A DNA stretch of 45,206 nucleotides from Bigelowiella natans CCMP2755 (taxonomy: Eukaryota; Cercozoa; Chlorarachniophyceae). Positions 21,851 to 33,696 of this stretch are shown here, piece after piece (the first letter of the stretch is position 1; every line of letters starts with the position of its first letter). The notes under the pieces are model-generated. The model was not told the DNA's origin, did no database searches, and was given only the letters and a program-made list of their open reading frames with translations. A program made the translations under genes and the position numbers. Where the stretch lies: assembly GCA_000320545.1 (NCBI GenBank), contig ADNK01002197.1, positions 1 through 45,206 of the forward strand, written 5' to 3'.

Positions 21851-24307
21851 CTAAGCATAGCCACTCCTCCGCGTTTGATCTAGAGCCCTTTTAATCAGGC
21901 TCCGACGCCTCCCACCCTTTGGAACATAGCGCCGCCGGTGCTTTTGCTGCTTTGAATTCTTCCCTTGCTTCTTGCGACATCCTGTGACGCCGAGAAGGGA
22001 GCGTCGTGGCTTGCTGTTACATTTATTTTTCTTGGGTTTTATCAGACACATGTGATGCCTAACCCTGCAAGGCGACAGGTGCTCGAATGAGTCTCGTATC
22101 ATATAGCGGCCTTTCCTGCGCACACGATGCTGCTCGAGAAGCTCGTCCCAGAACTCATTTGTAAAGTGTATGCATCGACTGTCATCTAGGTCCCATTTGT
22201 TTCCTCTCGCGAAATAGTATTCTGAATCCCTCCCGTAGCAGGTCTCTTTTCGAATGAAGTCTTTGCGGATTTTTAGTTTATCGGAGATTAGTTTGATCTC
22301 CCTGGAGTGACGAGAGAAGTCTGAGCCGATGTCCCCTAGAAACTCGAGAATCTTCCCATGCGCGAAGTGCAGCCTTTGCAGTTGATTTCGAAGGAGCTTC
22401 ATGGTCGCTGCGAGTACATCGTAGCTTCTTTTTCTCCTGTCAAAGTCCTAACGACACAACAAAAACATAAAAAACGCAACCTCTTGTTTCGCACATATTT
22501 TTGGTAGACAATCATTTATATGCAATACATCTGGCTCCGTGGTTGTGTAAACAAGGCCATTGATCGGGGTGCTATCGTACATACCATGGACAGATCTCTT
22601 CTTGTCTGAAAATCGTGTATTGCCCCCCGGTGCAGGAGTAGGCCTACGACCGCCCAGTTGACGTTACTAAAGCGATGATGCAGCTTCGTCTCCATTGCAG
22701 ATGAATTTCGACTGAAACCGCCATCTTCATAGTCATCGTAATCACGATAATAAATCCAATCACCGAACTCGTGAGCTCTGCTTATTGCATAGCCAAGAGG
22801 CGTTTTCCCAAAGAAACTACCCTGCAGGTTCATTCCAACGCGACCAATATCGGGTGCGAATACGTCATATGCGTTAATATCCGCCTTCGAGCGAAGCAGA
22901 AGCTTAACGGTAGCTAAAGAGTATGGATATTCCCCCCTCCCCTCACAAGCAAGATGAAGGGCCCCCGCGTGATGATAGTATTTCTCAACTCCCCGATGGA
23001 ATTTTGTATCCCCTTCAAAATAAACCCTGCCATTGATCTCAACTCCAAGCCTTAGGAACGCCTTTAAGACATCGGAACAGGCAACTCTATCGCTCACTGC
23101 TTTGCAGAGCAGACGCTGAAGCATTTGGTTACCGATCAATATCCGATGGGGACTGCTTACCCTTCTTTCTCTTATTATATCATCATTATCATCAACATCA
23201 TCGTCATCATCTATTCCCGCGTCTCGAAAGAGAATCTGGAGGAAAGGCTGCCATCGTGTAACGCCGTAAAGCGACGAGGAACCGGCCTCTTTGTTTTCGA
23301 CTCCTCCTCTCTGTTCGCGTTCAAATTTTTCTTCTGCTCCTGCAGCTGATATGTCTCTTTCCCATCTTCCAACGTCAAGGGCAAGTGCTAACGCATGGAC
23401 CCTGTGGCGGAATTCAAGCTTGGTATGTAGTAAGGACATATCGTCGCGCGGGTTGCACTTCGCGCCCTTCTCCTCATTGTCTTCGTTGTCGTCTCCAATG
23501 TCCCCTATGAACATGAGTATCTGTCTGTGCGCAAACGCGATGTGCCTCAGCCGTCCTTCCTTCATGCACAGGAGCTGAGCAAAAGTGGAACGGATGTCAG
23601 AAAAGGAGGCCGTGGGACGAAAGCGTTATAAACACAGGGAATCACCGTCGCTTCGAGTCTGTCGAAACTCTTTCGAACCGCGGAGAAGTAGCGAGTAAGC
23701 GACCATACGTTTTGCTCGCTGAGGTAAGCTCCTCGATCGACGGCGAGGTAGCGGATCAGCCTCCAATCTATGTTCCTGTCGTTGTGGCCGCGCCAGCCCT
23801 TCACTTCCGCGGAGAAAGCGGCTTGGTGTAGATGTGCTTCGAGGGGAGTTCCCTTGCCTTCGCTCCCGTTCACATTAGCATTGTTGTCGATGAGCATACG
23901 CACGATCTGCGTTTTGTCGGACGATCTTGGCTTTTGGCAAATCTCTGAGAGCGCAGAACCTTCCGCTCTGCATGCTTTCCAGCTGAAGTAACTACACCTA
24001 CTATGGGACCATCGCACGGTGGCGTTCACATCCGCGTTGGCATCTACGAGCCTTTTTGCCGTGTTAAAGCGATTGTCGTTTATGGCAAGAATTAAAAGAT
24101 GTCCGAGCTCAAACGGCAGCATCTTATTCGCTTGGTCCTTCGCCCCAGCAAGGTAGGCGTCAACCTCATTCCATTTAACCTCTCTTCCAAGCTCCCAGCT
24201 ACTTCCATACGACCAACGCTGAACGAAGCATTTCAGAAATATCGATGAAGATGTCCAATCAGTGGCCTGCATGATCGGAGAGAGGTGTTTGAGATTTGAG
24301 GCTCACC
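21851..24307 (-). CDS. Ankyrin-repeat protein with duplicated FAHxxIL module
   Basis: Exons 23646-24266, 22585-23574 and 21851-22447 join in phase (735 residues). A further 5' exon ending at 24307 is likely, and its start codon is unresolved. Ankyrin-type units are visible: HLLILAINDNRFNTAKRLVD, IVRMLIDNNANVNG, LHLACEGRGEYPYSLATVK with LLLRSKADINAYD, and VVGLLLHRGA. Two copies of another module follow the two ankyrin blocks: RHIAFAHRQILMFIGDIG and QRLHFAHGKILEFLGDIG, each preceded by a Ser-Phe/Tyr-Asp-x-Leu-x-Ala-Thr start. The C-terminus is strongly basic (KKQGKNSKQQKHRRRY), suggesting nuclear or nucleic-acid association. Ankyrin repeats bind partner proteins; the target is unknown. Confidence 0.7.
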
Positions 24308-24811
24308 GCCTTTCTGACGTAGGCGTGCTCGTTCCTGGAATGCTCTACTTTCTTGCCGGAACTTTCGGAGAGGCAGACACTACGACATGTTTTTGCCTTT
24401 GTCGCAGCTTAGATTTCTCCTTTGTCCTATGATAGGATCTCTTCGAAGGCCCTGCGACAGACAAAGGACGAGAAATGGCCTGGGGTTCCAGTGCGTTTCG
24501 CCATTATTGAAGGTTATTGTCCCTCGGCGACAACCCAAAGTGCTCGCAGCCCAAGAGCACGCCACGCCGGAAATAGCGAGTACTGTTTGCTGAGAACAGT
24601 AACGTGTGGGCCCGAAAGTTCTCGGATAAGAGATTTTCGTGCTGTCGCAGATGAAAGGCCGCCCGTGACTTCCATTTTTCGCAGAGTCTGCACGAAAAAT
24701 GGACGAAATACCAGGGAGAAATTACGGTAGCTGTCCGTGCTGTGGAGAGCACCCCCCAATTGACATACCAAAGAACAGCCGCAACGCGCAAAGCAGGCAT
24801 TGTCGAGTAGA
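24308..24811. promoter_or_regulatory. Divergent intergenic region (ankyrin / membrane protein)
   Basis: About 500 bp between divergent genes. The left part may still contain the first ankyrin exon (candidate 24307 to about 24404). No other coding signal was trusted. Confidence 0.35.
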
Positions 24812-27474
24812 ATGACGATCGTCATGTCAGAGATCCCTTTGGAAACCGTCTCTATCGATTCGGGGCTGGAACGAAAGGACACGGTAAATAGATGCTTTCG
24901 CGTCGTACAAGGAGCTGTGCGGTGGTTTGTGCAATGATGTCTGGTGTTTGGCACCTTTGATTATTTTTTTACTATTTTGGATCTATACGTGTCACAGTTT
25001 ACACCAGCCAAAGTGGTAGTGGAAGTTGACTACACAACACAGGGATCAAGAATTTCAAAGAAAACCCGCTATATCATCGGCGGTGGCGTCCTAGTCGGCT
25101 TGCTTATCACGATATGTGTGGCACTAGGGGTAATTCTTTCAGGTAATAAAAAAACAAAACTGTTACATCTGAATTGCGGTGCTACGTTACATCATTCCCC
25201 CATCCATTATGTTGCTCCTCCTCCTTATCCCCATTCTCATTCTCGCTGATATCGACATTGCAGCCGGCCCAACGAGCACCGGAGACCTATCATGGCCTTC
25301 ACGATTACCAGAGACTTCAATCGAAACTCTCGCGATCACAGCTCAGCAGCTCTCTGTTCTAACCATATCAACATCACCTGAGGTTGATACGCAGGCCTCC
25401 ACCACCAGCAGCAACCTGCATGCAGAGCCGAGGCTTGGCGACCAGATGAATCACCGCCTTCAAGGCGCTCTTCGTTCCGCTGTCGCCCCTCACCTCCAGG
25501 AGGAGACGGCTAGAGCTTCTCGATCACGCTACGGCGGCACGCATAGACGAAAGAGATTCGTCTTAGCCCCAGGATCAAACGGCTTCGACCGCCTCAACGA
25601 GATGCTGTGCATCCTTGCGCAGGCACGCGTGTACTCGGTAAACCAAGAGAATTTCAGGGCCACAATCGACCGACTCGCCTGCCGTCCGCTGGATATCATC
25701 GATGACACCCAGCAGATGGTGACGTACTATGCTTATGAGAACCAGGTCAGCACGAAGCCAGACGGCGAGCTGCGGTACTCTGGGATCCTAGTCGGCGAAA
25801 TCGGCGAGTACACCCACCAGTACGAGTACCTCTTCTCTCTCACATTTGGGTTGGCGGCGTGTGAGGGCATCTTCCTCGAGAGACTGAATGTGCCGGGCCA
25901 GGGCCTTCGCAACACTTGCGTGAAGGGCCGTCTGAGGTACGAGGAGCGCCACACGGTAGACGGAGTGGTTACAAAGCTTAGCAGCTTCCGCGCACTGAGG
26001 GAGGACGGGCCTGTTTTCAATGTCTCGATCTACTTCAGAGAACACACCATAAACGCCCTGGGTCGGATGCAGACGCAACGAAACGTGCTCATCAAGCAGG
26101 ACTTTCACGGTGAGAGCGTGCGGGGCATTGCGTCCTACTTCGATGCTGCGGACAACATCAACGGCTGGCTGCAGGACAGGCGAATATTCATCTGCTGGAA
26201 CGCTGAGAATGGCCATGTGAAGTTCAATGCAGGCAACACCACCGAAGAGGCGTGTCGAGACTTCTCCCCGCTCTACAACAACGACGATGATGACGACGCC
26301 AACAGCAACAGCCCTCAAAACATCTTAGCGGATAGCTCAATCTGCATCGTGAGGAGCCGTAAGAAGGAGTACCCCCTCGATTACGCCGTTTACGATGGAG
26401 ACTATCAGCAGGTTGAGTTCGGACAAACGCGGCTAGTTCTGCGCTATGAAGGAGCAAACGCAGCAGGAAGCACCCGCAAGTGCTTCTGCTCTGCGAATCG
26501 ATATAACTCGTTTTTCACCTGCGACGGGATCGATGGCGAGGCCCCGGAGGGTATTTCCACACGCCCTGAGGAGAATGCGATAAGGCGTGGAAGGGGGAGA
26601 GAATGATTTGCTTTTTCCGAAGCCGCATTTATTTAAATCTTTAGTTTTGGAAATGTGTCGTATTCGAGAGTCACAGCATGCCATATACAAACCACATATT
26701 CACGGATTATATACAAATAGCACCTTCTCTTATTGGCCGAAATTCGTCGTTGTTCGGTTTCTCTCTCCCCTTTCCTCTCCTCATTCTCCCTTCCCCCTCT
26801 CTCTATGCTCCCTCATAGCGTTCTACCCCGAAGACAAGACGATTTTGAGGCCACTTGCTGGACCTGGGAGGTGTCCTCTTCTTCACTATTATTTGAATTG
26901 TTGCATCTCGATTCCTTCCATGATAACCCTCGCGACTGTCGGTAACCTTGCTTTGCTATTCTGCAGGTACCGCGCGGTGTTCTCCAACGCGAAGGTGATG
27001 AATAAGAGCTTGGTAGCCTACGAAATGCAAGAAGTACGGAACAAACGGAGACTTCGGTTTACCTATGAGGCGGCCAGCGGCGTTGTACGGCAGATTATTC
27101 TGCAGAATGAAAGAGGGAATCAATGGGTAGCCACCCTCAACCTCTCAGCCCCTCCCCCCATTCTTCACCACCAACCCCCTTTTCCCCCCCCCATTTAAAT
27201 CGATAGAGCGTCGCTTATGGTCTTGTTTGGTTGTGAAACTTGTCGCTGGTTACCGTTAAAACTTCAGTGTATTAAATTCGAGCGAACACAGAGCAATGGC
27301 GTCTGGACCCGCTTTACGCCGGGAAAGGACTGCGTGGACGTGAAAACCCTAGTGAGGAAGCAGTATGCCTTCTTCTCCGCTGCCTACGTGAACGATGAGA
27401 AGTATACCAGCAGGGCCACTGGTGCGTGTCAAATGCCGCAAATCAAACCTCCAGCCCTCTCCCTATTCAACTAT

Positions 27475-27516
<42 letters not shown>

Positions 27517-27944
27517 ATACACATTCACTCACGCACATTTACACACCCTCACACACATTTGCTAACACACTTACACGCCCACACACGCTTAATAATAGAC
27601 GAAGAGGACTATTTAGATAAGGAGGAAGGCGAGATGTTGTTAGACCTCGATTCGCTCGCAATGTACGGTCACAGGAACGAGGGCATGGTGCAAGCCCTCG
27701 AGAAAGATCTGAGAATGTTCTGCGTGTTGCGCTGTCTGAGCGAGGTGAGCGGAGCGGGATCGAAGAATGAGGAAGCGTGTTGTGTTGATACTATAATTCA
27801 CTCACATCAGAATGCATCAGAATGTGTGTTATGGTGTGAGCCTACGCTCATTACGCTCATACCTGTTTTCTTGCGATTAAACGCTTCGTCGTCAAGTCTG
27901 AGTGTGTACTTTCCCCGTGCTGGTCGTGTTTCTGCCCTCTTCTC

Positions 27945-27996
<52 letters not shown>

Positions 27997-28335
27997 TCCC
28001 TCTTTCTCTCTCTTTCTCGCTCTCCATCGAGGTACAATTGTTCGGAAAGCTGCGTTGTACTCGGAAGACGCGCTGCCCAAAGGCGGAGTTCGGGGCTTTG
28101 GAGAAGCCGTACTACGAGTTTGATGACTCGGATAGCAGCAACGATGGATCCAACGCTCAGCAGCCCTACAAGACCTACGAGTGTGTTTTTCCATGCGAAT
28201 GATGATCACGATGATGATGACGATGATGATGGTAGTAATGATAGCGGTACATGCACCCCTTCCTCCTATTTACTTTCGAAAAGTAGAGCTGTGTATCTGT
28301 CTTTCTCTCTCTTTCTCTCTCTTTCTCTCTCTTTC

Positions 28336-28383
<48 letters not shown>

Positions 28384-30056
28384 TCCCTATCCCCCTCTCC
28401 CGATGAGTGTGAGCGTCCCTTCGTTTGTTCGTAGATACGTGATGAAGAAGGAGGACCATTTGCTCTACCTGCTCACCGCGGTGGGGGGGAGGGGGGGTGA
28501 AAAGAAGGAGGCACTCCTTCAGCCAACAGCCGAATCCACATCATACGTGATGTATTCGGGAGAAACCCCTCCGCGTACAGAGGAGGATCTTGCTGGGATG
28601 CTCATCAGACCGAACACGTATAAACTCTCGGTTACACTCGGTTCCAAGGCGGAGTCCTCTGCGCGCGCGCTCTACCTCTCGAAGAGGGTTGCGGGGCAGC
28701 CAGGGCTCGCAGAGAAGCAGAGCTTCCGCAAGTCGTTCTCCTGTGCTGCTCATCTCCAAGGTATATTGCATATTACCCAGGGGGAAGGAGCGATCGGAAG
28801 GGCGCGGCGGGAACCTCTTCGTCCCCTACCTCCTTCGCCTGCTAAGCGACCGCAGTTGCGGTGCTCGTGTAGCATGTTGCGCGTGATGATAACAGTGGAT
28901 GTTTCGGGTGTTACTGCTGTTATTTTTGTAGTAGTAGTGAGGAGGAGGAGGAGTAGTAGTAGTGGTAGCAGTAGCGTTTCTTTCACGACAATCGACCGAC
29001 CGGCCTTCAGGTGATAGAAACGGCGACACAGAAAGTTCCGGGGCAAAATACGTGCTCGCCTTCGACTCGGACGGAATCAAAGGCGGGATCGAGATGAGGG
29101 GTCAAACCATTACGATTGGGGATAGTCGTCTCGGCACTCAGGTGGGTATTGACATCTTGATGGAAGTGTAAGGAGGAGGAGGAGGAGGAACTACGATGAC
29201 GAGAGCAATGATAATAATGGTGATGGGGGAGGAGAGGGAGCCTGTGGTTGTAGCGCACGTTCCTGCCAGATATACCCATTTCTTCTTCTTCTTCTTCATC
29301 TTCTTCTTCCTCCTTTTCTATCCTATCTTCTTGCGTATGTTACTGCCCTCCCCTTCTACGTTCATCTCTTTTCAGTTTGCATCCATAGAGAAAAGACAGC
29401 TGTCCTTTCCTATTAATGTGCACAGTCCTGATATTGATAATATATTAAGATATTTGATATCTTTGACATCAGAGCGTTAGGGTGCCGTACCCCCCCTTGC
29501 CAGACAACACAGTCTGTCGGCACTCGAATGGAACGAGGTGGGTAAATGTTAAGAACGTGATGGTTTGGAGAATGCGGTGATAGCGAGATGATCCAAATGA
29601 GAAAAAATCGTATTGTGATATCGACATGGGGCACGTATCTGTCTTTATACTTGGATGATGGGCGCGCGAATTCGCCGTCTTTGCTCTCTGTTTGTGCCCT
29701 CCGGGTTGTTTGTGTAGGTATTACATCAGGGCTTCCCGTTCCGTTGTAGTCCAGGCGGTACAAAACGATCGCTCATGCAGGGAGAAAATAAAGGTAGCAT
29801 GCACGTGCTAGTCTACGGAGAGAAGCGCGATTTCAGTTTCACCGTGATGTATGGTACGGTGTGTATTATTTCCTCCGCCAAGCTCAAATATTTGTGTCTG
29901 CTCGAGGTACTTGTTTCTCCCGGTCCTCCTCCTGAGGGGAGAGCTCCTAATTTACAGGATATCGACGTGCCGAATGAGGACAGTCAAGGGCGATTCCCTC
30001 TTTGTGTCGTAATGGGAGGGCTACGAAGAAACAATGCCGACTGCGCATTCTTCTAA
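24812..30056 (+). CDS. Large single-pass membrane protein of unknown family
   Basis: Exons join in phase to 986 residues: 24812-24883, 24998-25142, 25264-26550, 26819-26870, 26967-27126, 27268-27421, 27599-27744, 28032-28180, 28435-28760, 29011-29141 and 29718-30056. A short N-terminal tail is followed by KTR and a transmembrane helix (IIGGGVLVGLLITICVALGV, about 48-67), implying type II topology with about 920 residues outside. The ectodomain is beta-rich with scattered Cys (CFCSANRYNSFFTCDG, RMFCVLRCLSE, LRCTRKTRC) and acidic low-complexity loops. A 51-nt in-frame GT-AG segment (about 29908-29958) may be a further intron. An alternative last exon, 29376-29480, also fits in phase. I recognise no family; a cell-surface role is inference. 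Confidence 0.65.
27477..27511. repeat. CA microsatellite
   Basis: (CA)n followed by degenerate CACA-rich DNA to about 27585, filling most of an intron of the membrane-protein gene. Confidence 0.9.
27939..28024. repeat. CT microsatellite acting as polypyrimidine tract
   Basis: An almost pure CT tract ending within 8 bp of the exon at 28032. Confidence 0.9.
28300..28400. repeat. CT microsatellite
   Basis: CT/CTTT tract in the intron before the exon at 28435. Confidence 0.9.
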
Positions 30057-30664
30057 CACAGCTTTTGTGGTCGGGATAGGGAAAGGGGGGCTCGCCACAT
30101 GCCACGGCAGAGAGTCATGAATGCCGTGGTAGTAGTGAATGGTAGGTGCTGGTGCATCGTTCAAAATGTCAGTATTTTGCTTGCTATGATCATCTCGTAA
30201 ACGTGCAATATATGGATAAGCCGAGTTAGATCCAGCACTGTGTTATTTAGAGCTAACAGTAAAGACGTGAGGCGGCGCTATTAGCGATACTTGTGCATGT
30301 GTGGAGCAAGTGCTGGCGAATGTATATTTTCTAGCCCCATACAACAACAAGATATATTTGTTTAGACCTTTATTCCCTGCTGCATGCGATGTTTATATGG
30401 TCTTGCTATTACACAACAAACATCCTGTGCACAGCGCATGTAGCGGCACATGTGAGTTGTATCATCTAAGATTTTGTATTTGTATAATAAGACGAAGATA
30501 CAATCGACGTATTGCGAAGAGCGTCCTATCGATGGGCGCGTTGTGACATACTGTGAAATACTCATGATGGCAGGAGGTAGGCCATTGCTATCTGCCACGT
30601 TGTTGTTTAAGCGCCGCTTCTTCGAAAAAGCTTGTTGTTTGCTTACATCCCATCAACACTATCA
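30057..30664. other. Convergent intergenic region
   Basis: 608 bp between two stop codons. No exon-like signal. CATGCCACGGC, GCACAGCGCATG and TGCATGCGATG words occur, but fewer than in the other islands. Confidence 0.4.
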
Positions 30665-32120
30665 TCAATAGGAAAAGAAATCTGCGAGGACGAGGAGGTC
30701 CCAAAGCCGACCAAGAGCGTAGATGACCGCTAATTGTAACAGATTCCACGCCAACCCTTGCGCAACCCGAAGGAGGAGAGCTCTCATAGGCCGCAGACTG
30801 CGTCCTGCCATCAATCTCTCCACTTCCCTCTCTGTTAGTACCCTGTCATTGGTCTCGATCAGCACTGTACCGTCTCGCTGTCGAGTGAAAACGGATGTGC
30901 GTTCAACCAGTTCTCTGCGCATCATTACCACCACAAATCATAAATCAAACTCGATGACCCTACAGCAGCAGCAGCAGCAGCAGAATGCGGGAACGATGGG
31001 GTGTGACTAGCATGCATGATGCATGCTGGCTGGGTTGCCAATCATCGTCATAGTCAACTGCATACCCTTTGTTGTTGCGAGTAATTTCTCTCTCCAGCGA
31101 CCGACCGAAGATAAACGGGAACGCCACCTTGACCCCACGGTGGAGACACCCTCGGACTAACGAGATCCCGCGGTGGGCGACGTGAGTTGCAGCAGAGCAT
31201 AGGCGGAAGGCCACGTGTTCGTTCTGCGACGTAAGGTTCGGCGTCTCTCTTGTTGGGTTGTAGCCACTATGGGCACTCGACTGAGGAGGTGCGGACGAGG
31301 AGAAAGGCGGTGATGGGTCCAGAGATGATGAAGAAGCTCCTCCACCGTAGAAGATGCCGGGGACGTCTCCATTTTCCTGATGATATTCGCTCGGGGATCC
31401 TTTGTTGAACGCATCACCACTGCCTTGATCGCCGTAGTCATGAGGATAGCGAGAGATGTCGTATTGACGACGCTTCTCTTCGTCTGATAGGCACTTATAT
31501 GCCTTTTTAGAATATATCAAAACAGTTGCTCATGCCCACTTGTCCGGGAAAAACACGTTTCATTGAGCCACCCACATAAAATAGCAGCACAACGTCTACC
31601 TGCAGGAGGACTTTGAACCGTTCGTGCGCCCTCATCTTGGTCGCAGGAGTGTGGTGCTTGTCTGGGTGCCACCTAATCATTCATACGTGGAAACGCAGCT
31701 TCATCAGCGAAGAGGCAAGTTTACTTTTCCCTCCCACTTGATCATCTCACCCACGACGCCTAGCTTCGTTGTGCTGGCCGTTGTGGCAACGCATCTAATC
31801 GCTAGATTGATCGAGGTGGGAAACTGGGGAGAAAATGTTTACTTCTGAGAGAGCGATCGATATGCCCGTTTGACCTCGTCCGTTGTGGCGTCTGATGGAA
31901 TCCCGAGAATCTTGTAGTAGTCGGAGGGAACTGTGTCATCATCTGCTCCTCCCCATCCTCCCCACCCGAGGCCTCTGAGCCTCGCAACTCGATGCGAAGG
32001 CGAGCAGCACCGAAGCATCATCAGGCCTAAACCAAGCATGAAGCTGGAAGCTACGATGAGTGGTAATGTTGAAACCGCCGCCGGGTTTTTGTTGACTTGT
32101 GGCGGGGAAGACGCCACCAT
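30665..32120 (-). CDS. Membrane-anchored DnaJ (Hsp40) protein
   Basis: Four exons (31843-32120, 31600-31672, 31066-31502, 30665-30914) give 345 residues in phase. An N-terminal hydrophobic anchor (LPLIVASSFMLGLGLMM, 19-35) and Gly/Trp linker precede a J domain (about 67-132): DYYKILGIPSDATTDEVKRA, then HPD (95-97) in the short second exon, then AYKCLSDEEKRRQYD. No Gly/Phe-rich or zinc domain follows. The tail is Ser/Pro-rich, then ends in a hydrophobic stretch (LAWNLLQLAVIYALGRLWDL). The intact HPD predicts stimulation of an Hsp70 at a membrane. The intron 30915-31065 is the least certain; reading on past 31066 runs into a Leu run from a CAG repeat (30962-30982). Confidence 0.8.
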
Positions 32121-32384
32121 TCTCCCCCCCCTAACTTACGTCGCCGCGCGCGCAGTGCACAGCTTCTACCCGGCCCCCGGGGCAGCCATCAGATTCGACC
32201 AGGGCGTGGTTTTCTCTGTTTTCCAGGAGCACAAATAATCGCGCCCATATCCTACGCGCGCGTTTTTTTAGGAACTGCAGTGCATTTTAAGAGAATTTCC
32301 ATGAATTCGGTTGTCGCAAGATGATGATGCCCTTGGCGTTTTAGCCATACTCTAAGAAATATATCCACCCTGTTATCACCCACG
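32121..32384. promoter_or_regulatory. Divergent intergenic region (DnaJ / pseudo-GTPase)
   Basis: 264 bp between divergent start codons, including GC-rich CGCGCGCG near 32150 and 32256. It must serve as promoter for both genes. Confidence 0.45.
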
Positions 32385-33140
32385 ATGGGGCAACCTCCCT
32401 TATTAACGAAGGCTAAGAAGCCTAAGACAGCCCGTAACTACAACATGATAGAAGGAAAGAACATCAAGATTGTCTTCGTTGGGGACTCGTTTGTTGACCA
32501 GAAAGGTTACATTTTCAATGTGATGGGAATTCCTTTGGAAGAGCGAGCTAATGCTGGAGTAGCGATAGTGACAGAGGTTCCAAGTACCAAAATTTGTGGG
32601 GCAACATGTATGCTTCAAGTAACAGACGGAGCTTCAGATTACGATAGGGTGCGGCCTCTGGCATATGCTCAGGCAGATCTCTTCGTTCTCATGTACTCTT
32701 CTGAGTCGAAATCCTCCTTTGATGCTGTCACTACTAAATGGAATAAGGAAGTCAATCATGTAAGCTATTTTCTTTATTTGGGTAGCACTATTCCTTGAAT
32801 ATTTTCAATTATCGTCATACGTTTCGACATATCTCAGATTCTTTGATATCCGTTCATAGCATTTTTTCTCTAATATAATGTATTCCTCTAGCATGCTCTA
32901 GGCGTGCCAAAGGTGCTCCTTGGAATTGGCCCCCGTAGTGAAGAAGAAAATAAAAATGCGGATATAGTCTCAGTGGAGGATGCGAAATCACTAGCTGCAA
33001 AGCTTGGTGGCGTAACTGGAGCATTCTTTGCTAAAAAAGATGATGAGGATGAAGCTAAAGCGAGCATTAAAGAGATTTTGGGACATTTTGATGGAATTAT
33101 GAAAGCGCATTTGAGATCTAGTACCTGCAAAAAAAAGTAA
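32385..33140 (+). CDS. Degenerate Rho-family GTPase (pseudo-GTPase)
   Basis: Two exons, 32385-32759 and 32892-33140, give 207 residues. The fold is recognisable as Rho/Rac: KIVFVGDS, then DYDRVRPLAYAQADLFVLMY, FDAVTTKWNKEVNHH and VPKVLLGIG. The nucleotide-binding residues are gone. The P-loop reads GDSFVDQK where family members have GDGAVGKT, so the lysine aligns with Gln. The DTAG position reads VTDG. The TKxD position reads IGPRS. No CaaX prenylation box is present (the protein ends CKKK), and an N-terminal basic extension (TKAKKPKTARNYN) is added. The reading frame and intron are intact, so this looks like a maintained pseudo-GTPase, possibly a scaffold. Confidence 0.8.
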
Positions 33141-33696
33141 TAAGAACCTGCAAGAAGATGGTAGGTGAATGAGTTTCAATTTATCACATTTGGAAAGGCA
33201 GCATGCACGTAACGCGCCAGAAAATGTATTTATGCATGCTGCATCTCACTTGCCGTCCCGCTACGAGCACCAAAAAAATCGTCTAGATCGTGTGCACCAT
33301 TTCACTAGCCATTCATTGTTATTGTCATCACATGCGCACATGTATACACACATTTAGTGACCCAACACACACACGACTGCTACTGAAGTACACTGGTACA
33401 GGCTAGCAGATGCCGGCACAGCATGAGCTCTTGTCTTGCGTGTTGTGCGCTGCAACGACATGTGCATCACTTATGCATGCGTTTTCATTTGTACGATGCG
33501 AGCCGCCGAACAAAGATGCTATGAGAGTGGTGTAATAAAGTCTAAAATAAATGTTAAATATACGTACACAATGCGTGGCGGTTGATCATCATCAGGCCAG
33601 CGACACCTTAAAGTTCGCTACGTAGCCTGTATACTTCGGCCATCAATGTGGTTATTAATTCTAAGCAAAAAAAAGGCAATAACCTGGTTCATCTCG
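33141..33696. other. Convergent intergenic island
   Basis: No gene seen. 33195-33480 contains GCAGCATGCACG, TATGCATGCTGCATC and ACATGTGCATC. It separates the stops of the pseudo-GTPase and TPR genes. Confidence 0.45.

Noticed and set aside
25733-26457. Minus-strand ORFs opposite the long membrane-protein exon
   Set aside because: Shadows of a GC-rich exon; the plus frame is longer and links in phase to other exons.
28481-28510. Short intron after LLYLLTA
   Set aside because: The frame reads through Gly-rich codons into the next coding stretch, and a 25-nt intron is implausible.
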